From the NCBI GenBank assembly GCA_034667465.1, contig JAXDJV010000002.1:186001-250000 (forward strand): 64,000 nt of DNA, in the 5' to 3' direction. The stretch's first letter is position 1, and each line of letters opens with the position of its first letter. Position numbers and translations under genes: made by a program. The notes below the pieces were generated by a model that saw only the letters and a list, made by a program, of their open reading frames with translations, did not search any database and had not been told where the DNA came from. The stretch is from JAOBAU01 sp034667465 (GTDB lineage: Bacteria > Acidobacteriota > Thermoanaerobaculia > Gp7-AA8). Below, piece after piece: positions 17,888 to 26,282 of this stretch.

Positions 17888-19221
17888 TACTCGATCCGAA
17901 CGCTCTTCACGTTCGTCAGCTCGCGAATCCCGGCAACGCCGAGCTCGCGTCCGAAGCCGGAGCTCTTCGTCCCGCCGAACGGCAGCCGCGGATCGGAGGA
18001 GACGACCGCGTTGACGAACAGCTGACCGACGTCGATGCCGGCGATGCAGCGCGCCGCTTCCGCGCGATCGTTCGTCCAGACGCTGGCGCCGAGTCCGAAG
18101 CGGGTTGCATTCGCGATGGCGATCGCTTCGTCGACGTCGTTCGCGCGGAACAGCGCGGCGACCGGACCGAACGTCTCTTCCTGCGCGGCCGGCGAATCGA
18201 GCGGCACGTTGCGAAGGACGGTCGGCGCGAAGAACGTCGCACTGCCGCGGCCACCGGTGAGCAGCGTCGCGCCGAGTGCAACCGTCGCATCGACCTGGCG
18301 CTCGAGCCGCGAGGCGATCTCGTCATTCAGCAGCGGGCCGAAATCGGTCTGCTCGTCGAGCGGATCGCCGCCGCGCAGCGACGACATCGCATCGACGAAG
18401 CGCGCTTCGAACTCGTCGTAAACATCGCGATGGATGATGAAGCGCTTCGCCGCCGTGCACGCCTGCCCGTTGCCATGCATGCGCGAACGAACTCCCTCGG
18501 CGACGGCGCGTTCGAGGTTCGCCGACGGCAACACGATGAACGCATCACTGCCGCCGAGCTCGAGCGAGATCCTCTTCACGTGCCGTCCCGCATGTTGCGC
18601 GACCGCGCTTCCCGCTTCCTCTCCGCCGGTCAGGACAACCGCGCGAATGCGATCGTCGGCGATCAGCGAATAGACCGTTTCGGCCGGCAGCGACGCGGCC
18701 GCGAAGACACCGCTGCCGAATCCCGCTTCGCTCATCAACTGCTCGAGCGCAGTCGCGCAGTCGGGGACGAACGGCGAGTGCTTGACGATGACGGTGTTGC
18801 CGGCCAGCAGCGCCGGAATCGCAAATCGAAAGACCTGCCAGAGCGGAAAGTTCCACGGCATCACGCCGACGATCGCGCCCAGCGGCTCGTAGCGAATGAA
18901 GCTTCGCGACGCCTCGGTCTCGACGTTTTCGTCGGCCAGCATTGCCGCCGCGTGCTCGGCATAAAAGCGCGCGAGATTCGCCGACTTCGCCACCTCCGCG
19001 CGCGCGGAACGAATCGTCTTGCGCGTCTCGCGCGTGATCAGCTCCGCGTATGCGTTCGCGTCGCGCTCGAGGATGCCGGCAGCGCGGCGTGCGGCCTCGG
19101 CGCGCGCGGCGATCGACGTGCGACGCCAGATGCGAAACGCCGCGTCGGCGTCGGCGAGGAGTCGCGGCACCGCGCCGGAGCGCGCCCACCAGTGCGTCGT
19201 CACTTCCGCCGCCGCGCTCAC
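17887..19221 (-). CDS. NAD(P)-dependent aldehyde dehydrogenase, succinate-semialdehyde dehydrogenase-like
   Basis: A 444-residue cytosolic enzyme oxidising an aldehyde to an acid. Catalytic residues are visible: N124 in MPWNF, E221 in LELGGSD and the nucleophile C255 in NGQACTAAKR. It most resembles the GabD/Sad branch and lacks a long N-terminus. It overlaps the upstream EamA gene by 4 nt and the downstream pdxJ by 1 nt, so translation is coupled. Next to a decarboxylase it could oxidise an aldehyde derived from the decarboxylated amine, but no aminotransferase or amine oxidase is in the operon. Confidence 0.88.
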   Translation of the reverse strand: MSAAAEVTTHWWARSGAVPRLLADADAAFRIWRRTSIAARAEAARRAAGILERDANAYAELITRETRKTIRSARAEVAKSANLARFYAEHAAAMLADENVETEASRSFIRYEPLGAIVGVMPWNFPLWQVFRFAIPALLAGNTVIVKHSPFVPDCATALEQLMSEAGFGSGVFAAASLPAETVYSLIADDRIRAVVLTGGEEAGSAVAQHAGRHVKRISLELGGSDAFIVLPSANLERAVAEGVRSRMHGNGQACTAAKRFIIHRDVYDEFEARFVDAMSSLRGGDPLDEQTDFGPLLNDEIASRLERQVDATVALGATLLTGGRGSATFFAPTVLRNVPLDSPAAQEETFGPVAALFRANDVDEAIAIANATRFGLGASVWTNDRAEAARCIAGIDVGQLFVNAVVSSDPRLPFGGTKSSGFGRELGVAGIRELTNVKSVRIE

Positions 19222-20147
19222 GCCACTCTCCGCACGCGATCGCTTTGCGCGACCGCGACGCCGCCGAGGATGACGAGCATCGCGAGAATCATCCGCGCCG
19301 TGATCGATTCGTGGAGCAGCAGCCAGCCGACGACGACCGCGACCGCAGGATTGACGTACGCGTAGAGCGCGAGCTTGCTGGCGCGGATGCGTGCGAGTGC
19401 GTAGAGAAACGTGCTGTACGCGATCACGGAACCGAACATCATCAGATAGAGCAACGCCGCGAGCGAACGCTGCGAGAACGCGAGGTGCGAGAAACTGCCG
19501 GTCGCCAGCGCGGCGATGGTCAGCACGATGCCGCCCGACAACATCTGAATCGTCGCAACAGCGAGCGGACCCGCGTTCGCCGGACGCAGCTTCGAACGAA
19601 GCGCGCCGATGTTCCAGCCGATGCAGTTCACCTGCATCGCCACGACCGCGAGAAAGAAATAGAGACTGTGCTCCGGCTGCCGCAATCCCGGTGCGACGAG
19701 CAGCGCCACGCCGGCGAATCCGAGCAGCATGCCGGCCGATTTGCGAAGCGTGAACGGCGCCGTGCCGGTGACCGCTTCGAGCACGCCCATCCAGAGCGGA
19801 ATCATCGCCGCGAGCAGCGCCGCCAGTCCGCTGGTGATGTAGTGCTCGGCCCAGACGACCGACGTGTTCGCGATCGCGACCATGATGATTCCGTTGATGA
19901 TCTGATCGATCCAGATGCGACGGCTCGTCGGAAAACGCTCGCGGCGCACGAGACAGATCGTCAGCAGAATCGCGCCGGCGCCCATGAAGCGGATCGCCGT
20001 CAGCGCCAGCGTCGGAATCGTTTCGACCGCAACGCGGATCGCGAGGAACGTCGTTCCCCAGATCAGGCAGATTGCGACGAACGCGACATACGCGCCGATC
20101 GGTGCGCGCGTCTGCGGCACGTCACGGACATCCGCGACCGCACTCAT
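19218..20147 (-). CDS. EamA/DMT-family transporter
   Basis: A 309-residue inner-membrane protein with about ten hydrophobic helices in two repeats (first repeat with CLIWGTTFLAIR, second with FGSVIAYSTFLYAL), the drug/metabolite transporter fold. Members export amino acids, amines and other metabolites. Its place between a decarboxylase and an aldehyde dehydrogenase suggests that it moves the amino acid, the amine or the acid product. It overlaps both neighbours by 4 nt. Substrate unknown. Confidence 0.87.
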   Translation of the reverse strand: MSAVADVRDVPQTRAPIGAYVAFVAICLIWGTTFLAIRVAVETIPTLALTAIRFMGAGAILLTICLVRRERFPTSRRIWIDQIINGIIMVAIANTSVVWAEHYITSGLAALLAAMIPLWMGVLEAVTGTAPFTLRKSAGMLLGFAGVALLVAPGLRQPEHSLYFFLAVVAMQVNCIGWNIGALRSKLRPANAGPLAVATIQMLSGGIVLTIAALATGSFSHLAFSQRSLAALLYLMMFGSVIAYSTFLYALARIRASKLALYAYVNPAVAVVVGWLLLHESITARMILAMLVILGGVAVAQSDRVRRVA

Positions 20148-21547
20148 CGACCGCCCCCAGCAGCATGGAACGCTTCAACAATCGCGGCCGCCGACAGCTT
20201 CACATCATCCTCAGTCGTGTTCCAGCCCGACACGGAAATGCGCATCGCCGCCGCACCGTGCCACGTCGTGCCGCCGAGCCAGCAAACGCCGCCGCGCTGC
20301 ACGCGCGCGATCACGTCACGCGTCACGTCGTCGGAGCCGAAGCGAACCAGCACCTGATTGAGCACGACGTCGTTCGCGATCGTGACGCCGCTCTCGCGTC
20401 CGAGCAGTTCCGCGAAGAGACGCGCGTGCGAACAGCAGCGCGCGACGAGATCGGCGACGCCGTCGCGTCCGAGCGTCTGCAGCGCCGCCCAGATCGTGAA
20501 GCCGCGCGCGCGGCGCGACGATTCCGGCACCCAGTCGAAGTTGTCGCGCTCACCGCGATTGCCGCCGATCAGATACGACGCGATGAGCGCCATCGACGCG
20601 CGATGCGCAGCGGCGTCGCGCACGAAGACGAGGCCGGAGTCGTAAGGAACGTTCAGCCACTTGTGCGCGTCAGTCGCCCACGAATCGGCGAGCTCGATGC
20701 CGCGCACCAGCGCGCGCTGCGACGGCGACGCGGCCGCCCACAAACCGAACGCGCCATCGACATGCAGCCAGCCGCCGTTCGCGCGGACGAGCGGCGCGAG
20801 GTCGGCGATCGGATCGAAGGCGCCGGTGTTCACGTTGCCGACTTGCGCGCAGACGATCGCCGGCACGGCGACCTTGCGCAGCGTTTCGCCGAGCGCATCG
20901 GCGCGCATGCGGCCCTGCTCGTCGGTCGCGATTGCGTGGACGCGCGCGACGCCGAAGCCGAGGAGACGGAGAGCGGTGTAAACAGTGACGTGCTGCTCCG
21001 CGCTGACGACCAGCTCGATCGGCGGCGCGCCGATGAGACCGTGCTGCTCGACGTCCCAGCCCTGCGCGGCGAGGACGGAATGACGCGCTGCCGCGAGCGC
21101 GGTGAAGTTCGCCATCTGACAACCGGTCACGAAGCCGGTGCTGACGCCGGCCGGCAGACCGAAGAGGTCGATCAGCCACTCGGCAACGACGTCTTCCACG
21201 ACGGCCGAGGCGGGCGATGCGACGAAGAGACCGGCATTCTGATCCCACGCGCTCGTCAGCCAGTCGGCGGCGACCGTGACCGGCATCGCGCCGCCGATCA
21301 CGAATCCGAAATAGCGCGGACCAGCCGAGGCGACGAGTCCCGGTTCCGCGGCGTCGATCAGCGCGCGCAATACCTCTTCGGGATCGCGGCCATTCGCGGC
21401 GAACGGCACGCCGAACGTCGCGCGCAACTGATCGGCGGTCGCTGATGCGACGACCGGCCGCTGCTGCACGGTGCGGAGGAACGCGTTCGCCGACGAGGCC
21501 GCCTGCGACAACAGCGCGGCGGTCCGTTCGGTCTCGTTGGTCGGCAT
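20144..21547 (-). CDS. PLP-dependent group II decarboxylase
   Basis: A 467-residue fold-type I decarboxylase of the aromatic-amino-acid/glutamate/diaminobutyrate group. PLP lysine K296 is in SWATDAHKWLNVPYD; H186 (SAEQHVT) stacks on the cofactor and D264 (LHVDGAFG) pairs with its nitrogen. The C-terminus (AMRISVSGWNTTEDDV) is typical. The ATG at 21547 has a strong GAGGAGG. It heads the operon decarboxylase, EamA exporter, aldehyde dehydrogenase, pdxJ. The substrate cannot be fixed; an aromatic amino acid or glutamate-like acid are both possible. The adjacent divergent MocR regulator is the likely controller. Confidence 0.87.
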   Translation of the reverse strand: MPTNETERTAALLSQAASSANAFLRTVQQRPVVASATADQLRATFGVPFAANGRDPEEVLRALIDAAEPGLVASAGPRYFGFVIGGAMPVTVAADWLTSAWDQNAGLFVASPASAVVEDVVAEWLIDLFGLPAGVSTGFVTGCQMANFTALAAARHSVLAAQGWDVEQHGLIGAPPIELVVSAEQHVTVYTALRLLGFGVARVHAIATDEQGRMRADALGETLRKVAVPAIVCAQVGNVNTGAFDPIADLAPLVRANGGWLHVDGAFGLWAAASPSQRALVRGIELADSWATDAHKWLNVPYDSGLVFVRDAAAHRASMALIASYLIGGNRGERDNFDWVPESSRRARGFTIWAALQTLGRDGVADLVARCCSHARLFAELLGRESGVTIANDVVLNQVLVRFGSDDVTRDVIARVQRGGVCWLGGTTWHGAAAMRISVSGWNTTEDDVKLSAAAIVEAFHAAGGGR

Positions 21548-21616
21548 GGCGTCCTCCTCGTGAGTGATACAATCGTGAAGGTATGGCTACATCAATCCAC
21601 GGTCAAGTAGCGCAAT

Positions 21617-22990
21617 ATGAATAAGACAATCTGGCAGCCGCGCCTCGGCCGTCCGGCCGGCGCCATCTATCGCGCCATCGCCGACGCCATCGAGCGCGAC
21701 GTCAGCGACGGCGTCCTCGCCGGCGGCTCGCGCCTGCCGACGCATCGCGAGCTCGCGAAAAAACTCGGCGTGACGACGCTGACGATCACGCGCGCGTATG
21801 GCGAAGCGTCGCGGCGGGGGCTGATCGAATCGACGGTCGGACGCGGCACATTCGTCCGGACGAATGCGGCTCGCACCACCGGCAACGACGAGCGGCGCGG
21901 CGTCGATCTCTCGCACAACATCATCCGCGGCGGCGAAGACATCGAGCTCTCGCGATCGCTCGCCGCCGACCTGCAGCGCATCATCGCGAATGCCGACTAT
22001 CAGTCGCCATCGTCCGGCAGCACGCGCCACCGTTCTGCCGGCGCCGCGTGGATCGCACGCGCCGGCGCGGAGGTGTCGACCGATCGCGTCATCGTCACGC
22101 CCGGCGCGCAGCCGGCGCTGCTCGCACTCGTCTCGACGCTGCTCGAACCAGGCGGCGTGATGCTCTCCGAGCCGATGACCTATCCCGGCTTTCGCTCGCT
22201 CATCACGATGCTCCGCGCGCGCGTCGAGACGGTGACGCTCGACGACGAAGGGATCGAGCCGAAAGCGCTCGATCGCCTTTGCCGCTCCACCGGCGCGAAG
22301 CTCCTCTACTGCGTGCCGAACTTTCAGAATCCGACCGCGGCGACGATGAGCGAACAGCGGCGGCGCGACGTCGCATCGGTCGCGCGCAAACACGGGCTGG
22401 TCATCATCGAAGACGACGTCTACGGATTCCTGATGCCGAAGAGTCCGACGACGCTGCTCTCGCTGCTGCCGGAGCAAACGTGTTACGTCGCCAGCGTCTC
22501 GAAAAGCGTCAGCCCCGCGCTGCGCATCGGCTTCGTCGCCGCGCCACTCGCGTTTCTGCCGCGCATCGAGTCAACACTCGCAGCGAGTGTGGCCTTCGCA
22601 TCGACCGCAGCGGCGGAGATCTTCACGTCGATCGTCGAGTCGGGCGAAGGAGATCGGATCGTCGCCCGCAAGCGCGAGATCATCCGCGAACATCAGCGCC
22701 TCGCGCGACGCATCTTCGGCGACGCCCTCGGCGGCACGCACGCCGCCAGCCCGCACGCCTGGATGCAGCTCGATGATTCATGGAGCGCGCAGGACCTCGC
22801 GCATGAATCAGCGACGCGCGGCTATCCGGTCGCGCCGGCCGCCGTCTTCGCATTCGATCGCCGCCACGCACCAAACGCGGTGCGCTTGTCACTCGGCGTG
22901 ACGACCGACACCGCGGAACTGGAGACCGCGCTGCGAACGATCGCGGCGATCACCGCGGACACGCGGCGGTCAGGGATGCCGATGGTTTGA
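21617..22990 (+). CDS. MocR/PdxR-type GntR regulator with aminotransferase domain
   Basis: A 457-residue transcription factor: an N-terminal GntR winged helix (about 10-82: AIERDVSDGVLAGGSRLPTHRELA, GRGTFVR) fused to a fold-type I aminotransferase-like domain with PLP lysine K296 in SVSKSVSPALRIGF. MocR proteins sense PLP or a PLP adduct and regulate B6 or amino acid genes (family knowledge). It faces the decarboxylase-pdxJ operon across 69 bp, the usual arrangement for regulator and target. The 3' end borders heptamer hairpin B. Annotation as a plain aminotransferase would be wrong because of the DNA-binding domain. Confidence 0.9.
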   Translation: MNKTIWQPRLGRPAGAIYRAIADAIERDVSDGVLAGGSRLPTHRELAKKLGVTTLTITRAYGEASRRGLIESTVGRGTFVRTNAARTTGNDERRGVDLSHNIIRGGEDIELSRSLAADLQRIIANADYQSPSSGSTRHRSAGAAWIARAGAEVSTDRVIVTPGAQPALLALVSTLLEPGGVMLSEPMTYPGFRSLITMLRARVETVTLDDEGIEPKALDRLCRSTGAKLLYCVPNFQNPTAATMSEQRRRDVASVARKHGLVIIEDDVYGFLMPKSPTTLLSLLPEQTCYVASVSKSVSPALRIGFVAAPLAFLPRIESTLAASVAFASTAAAEIFTSIVESGEGDRIVARKREIIREHQRLARRIFGDALGGTHAASPHAWMQLDDSWSAQDLAHESATRGYPVAPAAVFAFDRRHAPNAVRLSLGVTTDTAELETALRTIAAITADTRRSGMPMV

Positions 22991-23064
22991 AGGATGAGGG
23001 ATGAAGGAGGAAGGATGAAGGATGAAGGAAACCAAACATTCATCCTTCATCCTTCATCCTTTCG
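22991..23064. repeat. Heptamer-repeat hairpin B
   Basis: The left arm 22991-23030 is a run of GGATGAA/GGATGAG units. The right arm 23038-23061 is the complementary TTCATCC in tandem. It lies between the converging mocR and M49 peptidase genes, in the position of a shared terminator. Confidence 0.75.
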
Positions 23065-23070
23065 ATTCAG

Positions 23071-24771
23071 CTACTTCTCTCCCGCCGCCGGAAACACCGG
23101 CGTGATGTCGACCGGGATGTCGTTCAGGCTCTTGTTGACCGCCTCGATCTCCGCGTTCGACACGCCGTATTTCTCGAGCAGGGTGTTGGCGCGATCGAAA
23201 TCGCCGGTCGCTTCGATCGTCAGCAGCTCCGTCGCCAGCGACTTCACTCCTTCGCGGAACTTATCGAAGTCGACCTTGAACCGGCCGTTCGTCGACGGCA
23301 CGATGCCGCCCTTCTCGCGCAGCCAGTTCCATTGCAGCGCGGTGCCGCGTCCGTGCGCTTCGCCGACGCCGAAGCGCAGCGAGCGGAACATGATTGCGGC
23401 GTACGTCGCGTAAAGCTGCTGCTCATTGAAGCCCGAAAGCAGCTTCTGGTTCTGCGCGAAGGCGATGTTCCAGAGGCCGAGCACATCGGCCTTCGACTCT
23501 TCGATCGTCGAATAGAGATTCTTCAGCGGGATGCGCGAGTCGACGCGCTCACCCTTGAACGTGATGATTCCCGGTCCGAGTCCATGCGACAGCTCGTGGA
23601 AGAGAATCTGATTGAAGAAGGCGTCGAAGTTGACGAGGCTCTGCTGCGACTCGTCGAGCACGCGCAGCGAGATCGGCTGGCCGCTCTGCCGATACTTCGC
23701 GTTGATCACGTTCTTGAGCAGGACTTTCTTCGAGCCCTTCTTCTCGCGCACGAACTCGTCGTTCGGCAGATTGAACGCCGCCGTCTGCACGCCGCGCCGC
23801 GCGTCGCCGGCCGTGTAGAGCTCCTGCACGACTTTGATCGGCGACTCGCTGCCGCGGTTCGGATTCTTGTACGCCTCCGGCTCCGGCAAATTCTTTTCCA
23901 TCGCCGGCAGCGCGTGCGCGTACGCGGCGAGCTTCTCCGACTCCGGCTTGTCGACGACGCAGACGAACGACTCGAACGACGCCTTGTAGTTGAACATCTC
24001 GTCTTCGTAAACCTCGTACGGTCCGATGACGACTTCGATCGGGCCGCTGAGATCCATCCACGCAAAGTCGCTCTCGCGATAGTCGTTCGACGCGAACGCC
24101 GCCGCCCGTTTGTTGAGGTAATCCTTCAGATGCGCGTCGCTCGTCAGCGCCGCCGCTTCGCGAAGCCGCTGCGCGGCCGGCTCGAGGAACTCGCGATATT
24201 CGTCGGAGTAAGGAACAGTTTTGAAGTTCGCGCCATCGCGTTTGATGACGGTGAACAGTCCCTGCAACGCCTCTTTCTGATCGGCATGCGCGGCGACGTA
24301 TTTCTCGAACTCTTCCTTCGTCATGTCGGTCGGATAGAAACCGCCGCCTTCCGGCTTCTTCCCTTCCGCACCGAACGGCGCGATGAACGGCTCGTCGGAC
24401 TTCAGCCGATCCCACCGGCCTTTGTTGGCGACGAAGAGCGCGTAGCCGTCGCGATCGAGCGGCGATGCGGATGACTGCTTCTCCAGCTCCGCGCGCACGG
24501 CCGGGTTCTCCGCCGCGACCTGGCGCCAGTAGAGCTCATCGATCAGCTTCGACGCCTCGATCAGTTTCGCGACGACGTTGCGCTCTTCATCGTTGAGCAG
24601 TGCGCGGTCGTAATCGATGGTCGTGCGCGGAAGCTGCGCGAGACGCGCCGGAACGTCGGGCGCGATTTCACGTTTGCTCGCTGCAGACGCCTTCGCGGCG
24701 GCAGGTTGCGAGGTCTCAGGCTGGCAGGCGGCGAGGAGGACGGCGGCGAGGAGCAGCAGCGTGCGTTTCAT
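23071..24771 (-). CDS. Lipoprotein peptidase of the dipeptidyl-peptidase III (M49) type
   Basis: A 566-residue exported zinc peptidase. The signal peptide ends in the lipobox L-A-A-C (about residue 16), so the protein is probably lipid-anchored. The zinc site is H392-E-L-S-H396 followed after 28 residues by the E-E-S-K-A-D helix (424-429) that carries the third ligand. Classical M49 enzymes have H-E-x-x-G-H; this one has H-E-x-x-H, as some bacterial relatives do. The rest (FGVGEAHGRG, NWLREKGG) fits the family. It would cleave dipeptides from small peptides outside the inner membrane. The ATG at 24771 lies 8 nt after TAGAAT without a ribosome binding site. Confidence 0.83.
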   Translation of the reverse strand: MKRTLLLLAAVLLAACQPETSQPAAAKASAASKREIAPDVPARLAQLPRTTIDYDRALLNDEERNVVAKLIEASKLIDELYWRQVAAENPAVRAELEKQSSASPLDRDGYALFVANKGRWDRLKSDEPFIAPFGAEGKKPEGGGFYPTDMTKEEFEKYVAAHADQKEALQGLFTVIKRDGANFKTVPYSDEYREFLEPAAQRLREAAALTSDAHLKDYLNKRAAAFASNDYRESDFAWMDLSGPIEVVIGPYEVYEDEMFNYKASFESFVCVVDKPESEKLAAYAHALPAMEKNLPEPEAYKNPNRGSESPIKVVQELYTAGDARRGVQTAAFNLPNDEFVREKKGSKKVLLKNVINAKYRQSGQPISLRVLDESQQSLVNFDAFFNQILFHELSHGLGPGIITFKGERVDSRIPLKNLYSTIEESKADVLGLWNIAFAQNQKLLSGFNEQQLYATYAAIMFRSLRFGVGEAHGRGTALQWNWLREKGGIVPSTNGRFKVDFDKFREGVKSLATELLTIEATGDFDRANTLLEKYGVSNAEIEAVNKSLNDIPVDITPVFPAAGEK

Positions 24772-24779
24772 GGCCGGCG

Positions 24780-24785
24780 ATTCTA
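24780..24785 (-). promoter_or_regulatory. Putative -10 box for the M49 peptidase gene
   Basis: TAGAAT on the minus strand, 8 nt before the ATG. This is the same hexamer and spacing as for hutU and the 36867 gene, consistent with leaderless transcription. Confidence 0.45.
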
Positions 24786-24841
24786 GTCCTCGCCTGCGCT
24801 CGTTGCGCCGTTCGTAACCGCTCTGTTATCGTCCCGCCCCT

Positions 24842-25426
24842 GTGATCATCGAGTGCAGCAGCTGTCATTCCCGCTATCAGTACGACGAGGACCGCTTCGA
24901 ACGGAAGCCGTCGAAGAAGATCAAGTGCGCGAAATGCGGGACCGTTTTCGAGATTCACAATCCCGCATTCGCGGCGAAACCGGAGACCGGTCCGGGCGAC
25001 GCCACTTCGACCCGACGCGAGGAAACGAAAGCGTCAGCGCCGATGCCGCGCGCCGACGACACGACCGCGGAGGCGAGCATCCCCTCGACCGGCAAACAGC
25101 TGATCGAGCCGGCGCTCCCCGCCGGCAAGCGGCTCTCGCTCGCGATCATCGACGGCCCCGACGCCGGCAGCGTCTATCGCATCACCAAACCGCGCGTGAC
25201 CGTCGGCCGCTCCGGCGCCGATCTGACGCTGAACGACAGCGAATGCTCGCGCCAGCACGCCGCCGTCGAAGTGCGCGACACGATCTATCTCCTGCACGAT
25301 CTGAAGTCGACCAACGGCACGATGGTCAACGGCGAAAAGATCACCGACGCCACCGAGCTCCAGGACAAGTCGGAGTTTCAGGTCGGGACGTCCACGCTGA
25401 TGTTGATCGTTACAGATGAGGCATGA
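24842..25426 (+). CDS. Zinc-ribbon and FHA domain protein
   Basis: A 194-residue protein with an MJ0042-type zinc finger at the N-terminus (C5-x2-C8 and C29-x2-C32), a disordered linker rich in T, A, P and E, and a C-terminal FHA domain (about 95-190: TVGRSGADLTLN, C-S-R-Q-H, STNGTMVNG). FHA domains bind phosphothreonine, so it probably reads the output of one of the Ser/Thr kinases. The start is GTG at 24842. It is divergent from the M49 peptidase and upstream of the polysaccharide exporter. No catalytic domain is present. Confidence 0.85.
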   Translation: MIIECSSCHSRYQYDEDRFERKPSKKIKCAKCGTVFEIHNPAFAAKPETGPGDATSTRREETKASAPMPRADDTTAEASIPSTGKQLIEPALPAGKRLSLAIIDGPDAGSVYRITKPRVTVGRSGADLTLNDSECSRQHAAVEVRDTIYLLHDLKSTNGTMVNGEKITDATELQDKSEFQVGTSTLMLIVTDEA

Positions 25427-25490
25427 GTAATGAGTAACGAGGCATGAGTCGGTTTTGCCTCATACCTCATCCCTCATGCCTCATACCTCA
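25415..25490. repeat. Heptamer-repeat hairpin E at the ABC permease start
   Basis: The left arm (25415-25450) has ATGAGGC/ATGAGTA units and the right arm (25457-25490) has CTCATAC/CTCATCC/CTCATGC units. The permease start ATG at 25491 follows directly. Two ATGs in or beside the repeat (25455, 25476) are in frame with the permease, so repeat copy number could shift the reading frame of any upstream initiation. Confidence 0.75.
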
Positions 25491-26282
25491 ATGAACCAAC
25501 TAGCCACTCTCTACCGATCGAGACAACTAATCGCCGCCCTCACCGCGCGCGATCTCAAAGCCCGCTATCGCGGTTCGGTCCTCGGCTTCTTCTGGTCGCT
25601 CGCCAATCCGCTCCTGCTGCTCGCCGTCTACACCCTCGTCTTCACGAAGTTCTTTCCGCAGCAGGTCGTGTCGCCGTATCCGCTCTTTCTCTTCGCCGGG
25701 ATTCTGCCGTGGACGTTTTTCTCCGCGGCGACACTCGAATCGACGAATGCAATCACCAGCAACGCGGGGCTGATCAAGAAGGTCATGTTTCCCGCCGAGG
25801 CGTTGCCGCTGGTTGTGGTGTTGTCGCATCTGGTGCATTTCGCGCTGGCCATTCCGGTGCTGCTCGGGGCGATCGTAATCTTCGTCATCCTCGGCCAGAC
25901 GGTGTTGTCGCCGATCATTCTCCTCGTGCCTGTGCTGATGCTCGTGCAGACGATCTTCGTCGCCGGCGTTGCGATGACGGTGTCGTCGGTGTCGGTGCTC
26001 TTTCGCGACCTGCGCGATCTCGTCACGAACCTGATGCAGCTCGGCTTCTTCGTCACGCCGATCATCTATCTGATCGACCGCATCGACTCGCGCGTGCTGC
26101 GAGCGCTGCTGCGCATCAATCCGATGACGCCGTTCGTTATCGCGTATCAGGACGTGCTCTTCTTCGGCCGATTCCCGAGCGTCTCCGACACGTTCCTGAT
26201 GCTCGCCTACGCCTTCGCCTCGATCGTCATCGGCTTCACCGTGTTCGATCGTTTGCGCGACACGCTTGCGGAGGCGATCTGA
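25491..26282 (+). CDS. ABC-2 type polysaccharide export permease (Wzm-like)
   Basis: A 263-residue inner-membrane protein with six hydrophobic segments and the family signature at its N-terminus (LIAALTARDLKARYRGSVLG) and LPWTFFSAA. It pairs with the ATPase that starts one base into its stop codon (TGATG). Such pairs export O-antigen or other undecaprenyl-linked polysaccharides. No standard ribosome binding site is visible because heptamer repeat E abuts the ATG; an in-frame ATG at 25455 would add 12 repeat-encoded residues. Confidence 0.9.
   Translation: MNQLATLYRSRQLIAALTARDLKARYRGSVLGFFWSLANPLLLLAVYTLVFTKFFPQQVVSPYPLFLFAGILPWTFFSAATLESTNAITSNAGLIKKVMFPAEALPLVVVLSHLVHFALAIPVLLGAIVIFVILGQTVLSPIILLVPVLMLVQTIFVAGVAMTVSSVSVLFRDLRDLVTNLMQLGFFVTPIIYLIDRIDSRVLRALLRINPMTPFVIAYQDVLFFGRFPSVSDTFLMLAYAFASIVIGFTVFDRLRDTLAEAI

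Noticed and set aside
22000..22990. Plain aminotransferase annotation for the 21617 gene
   Set aside because: The N-terminal GntR winged helix makes it a MocR-type regulator.
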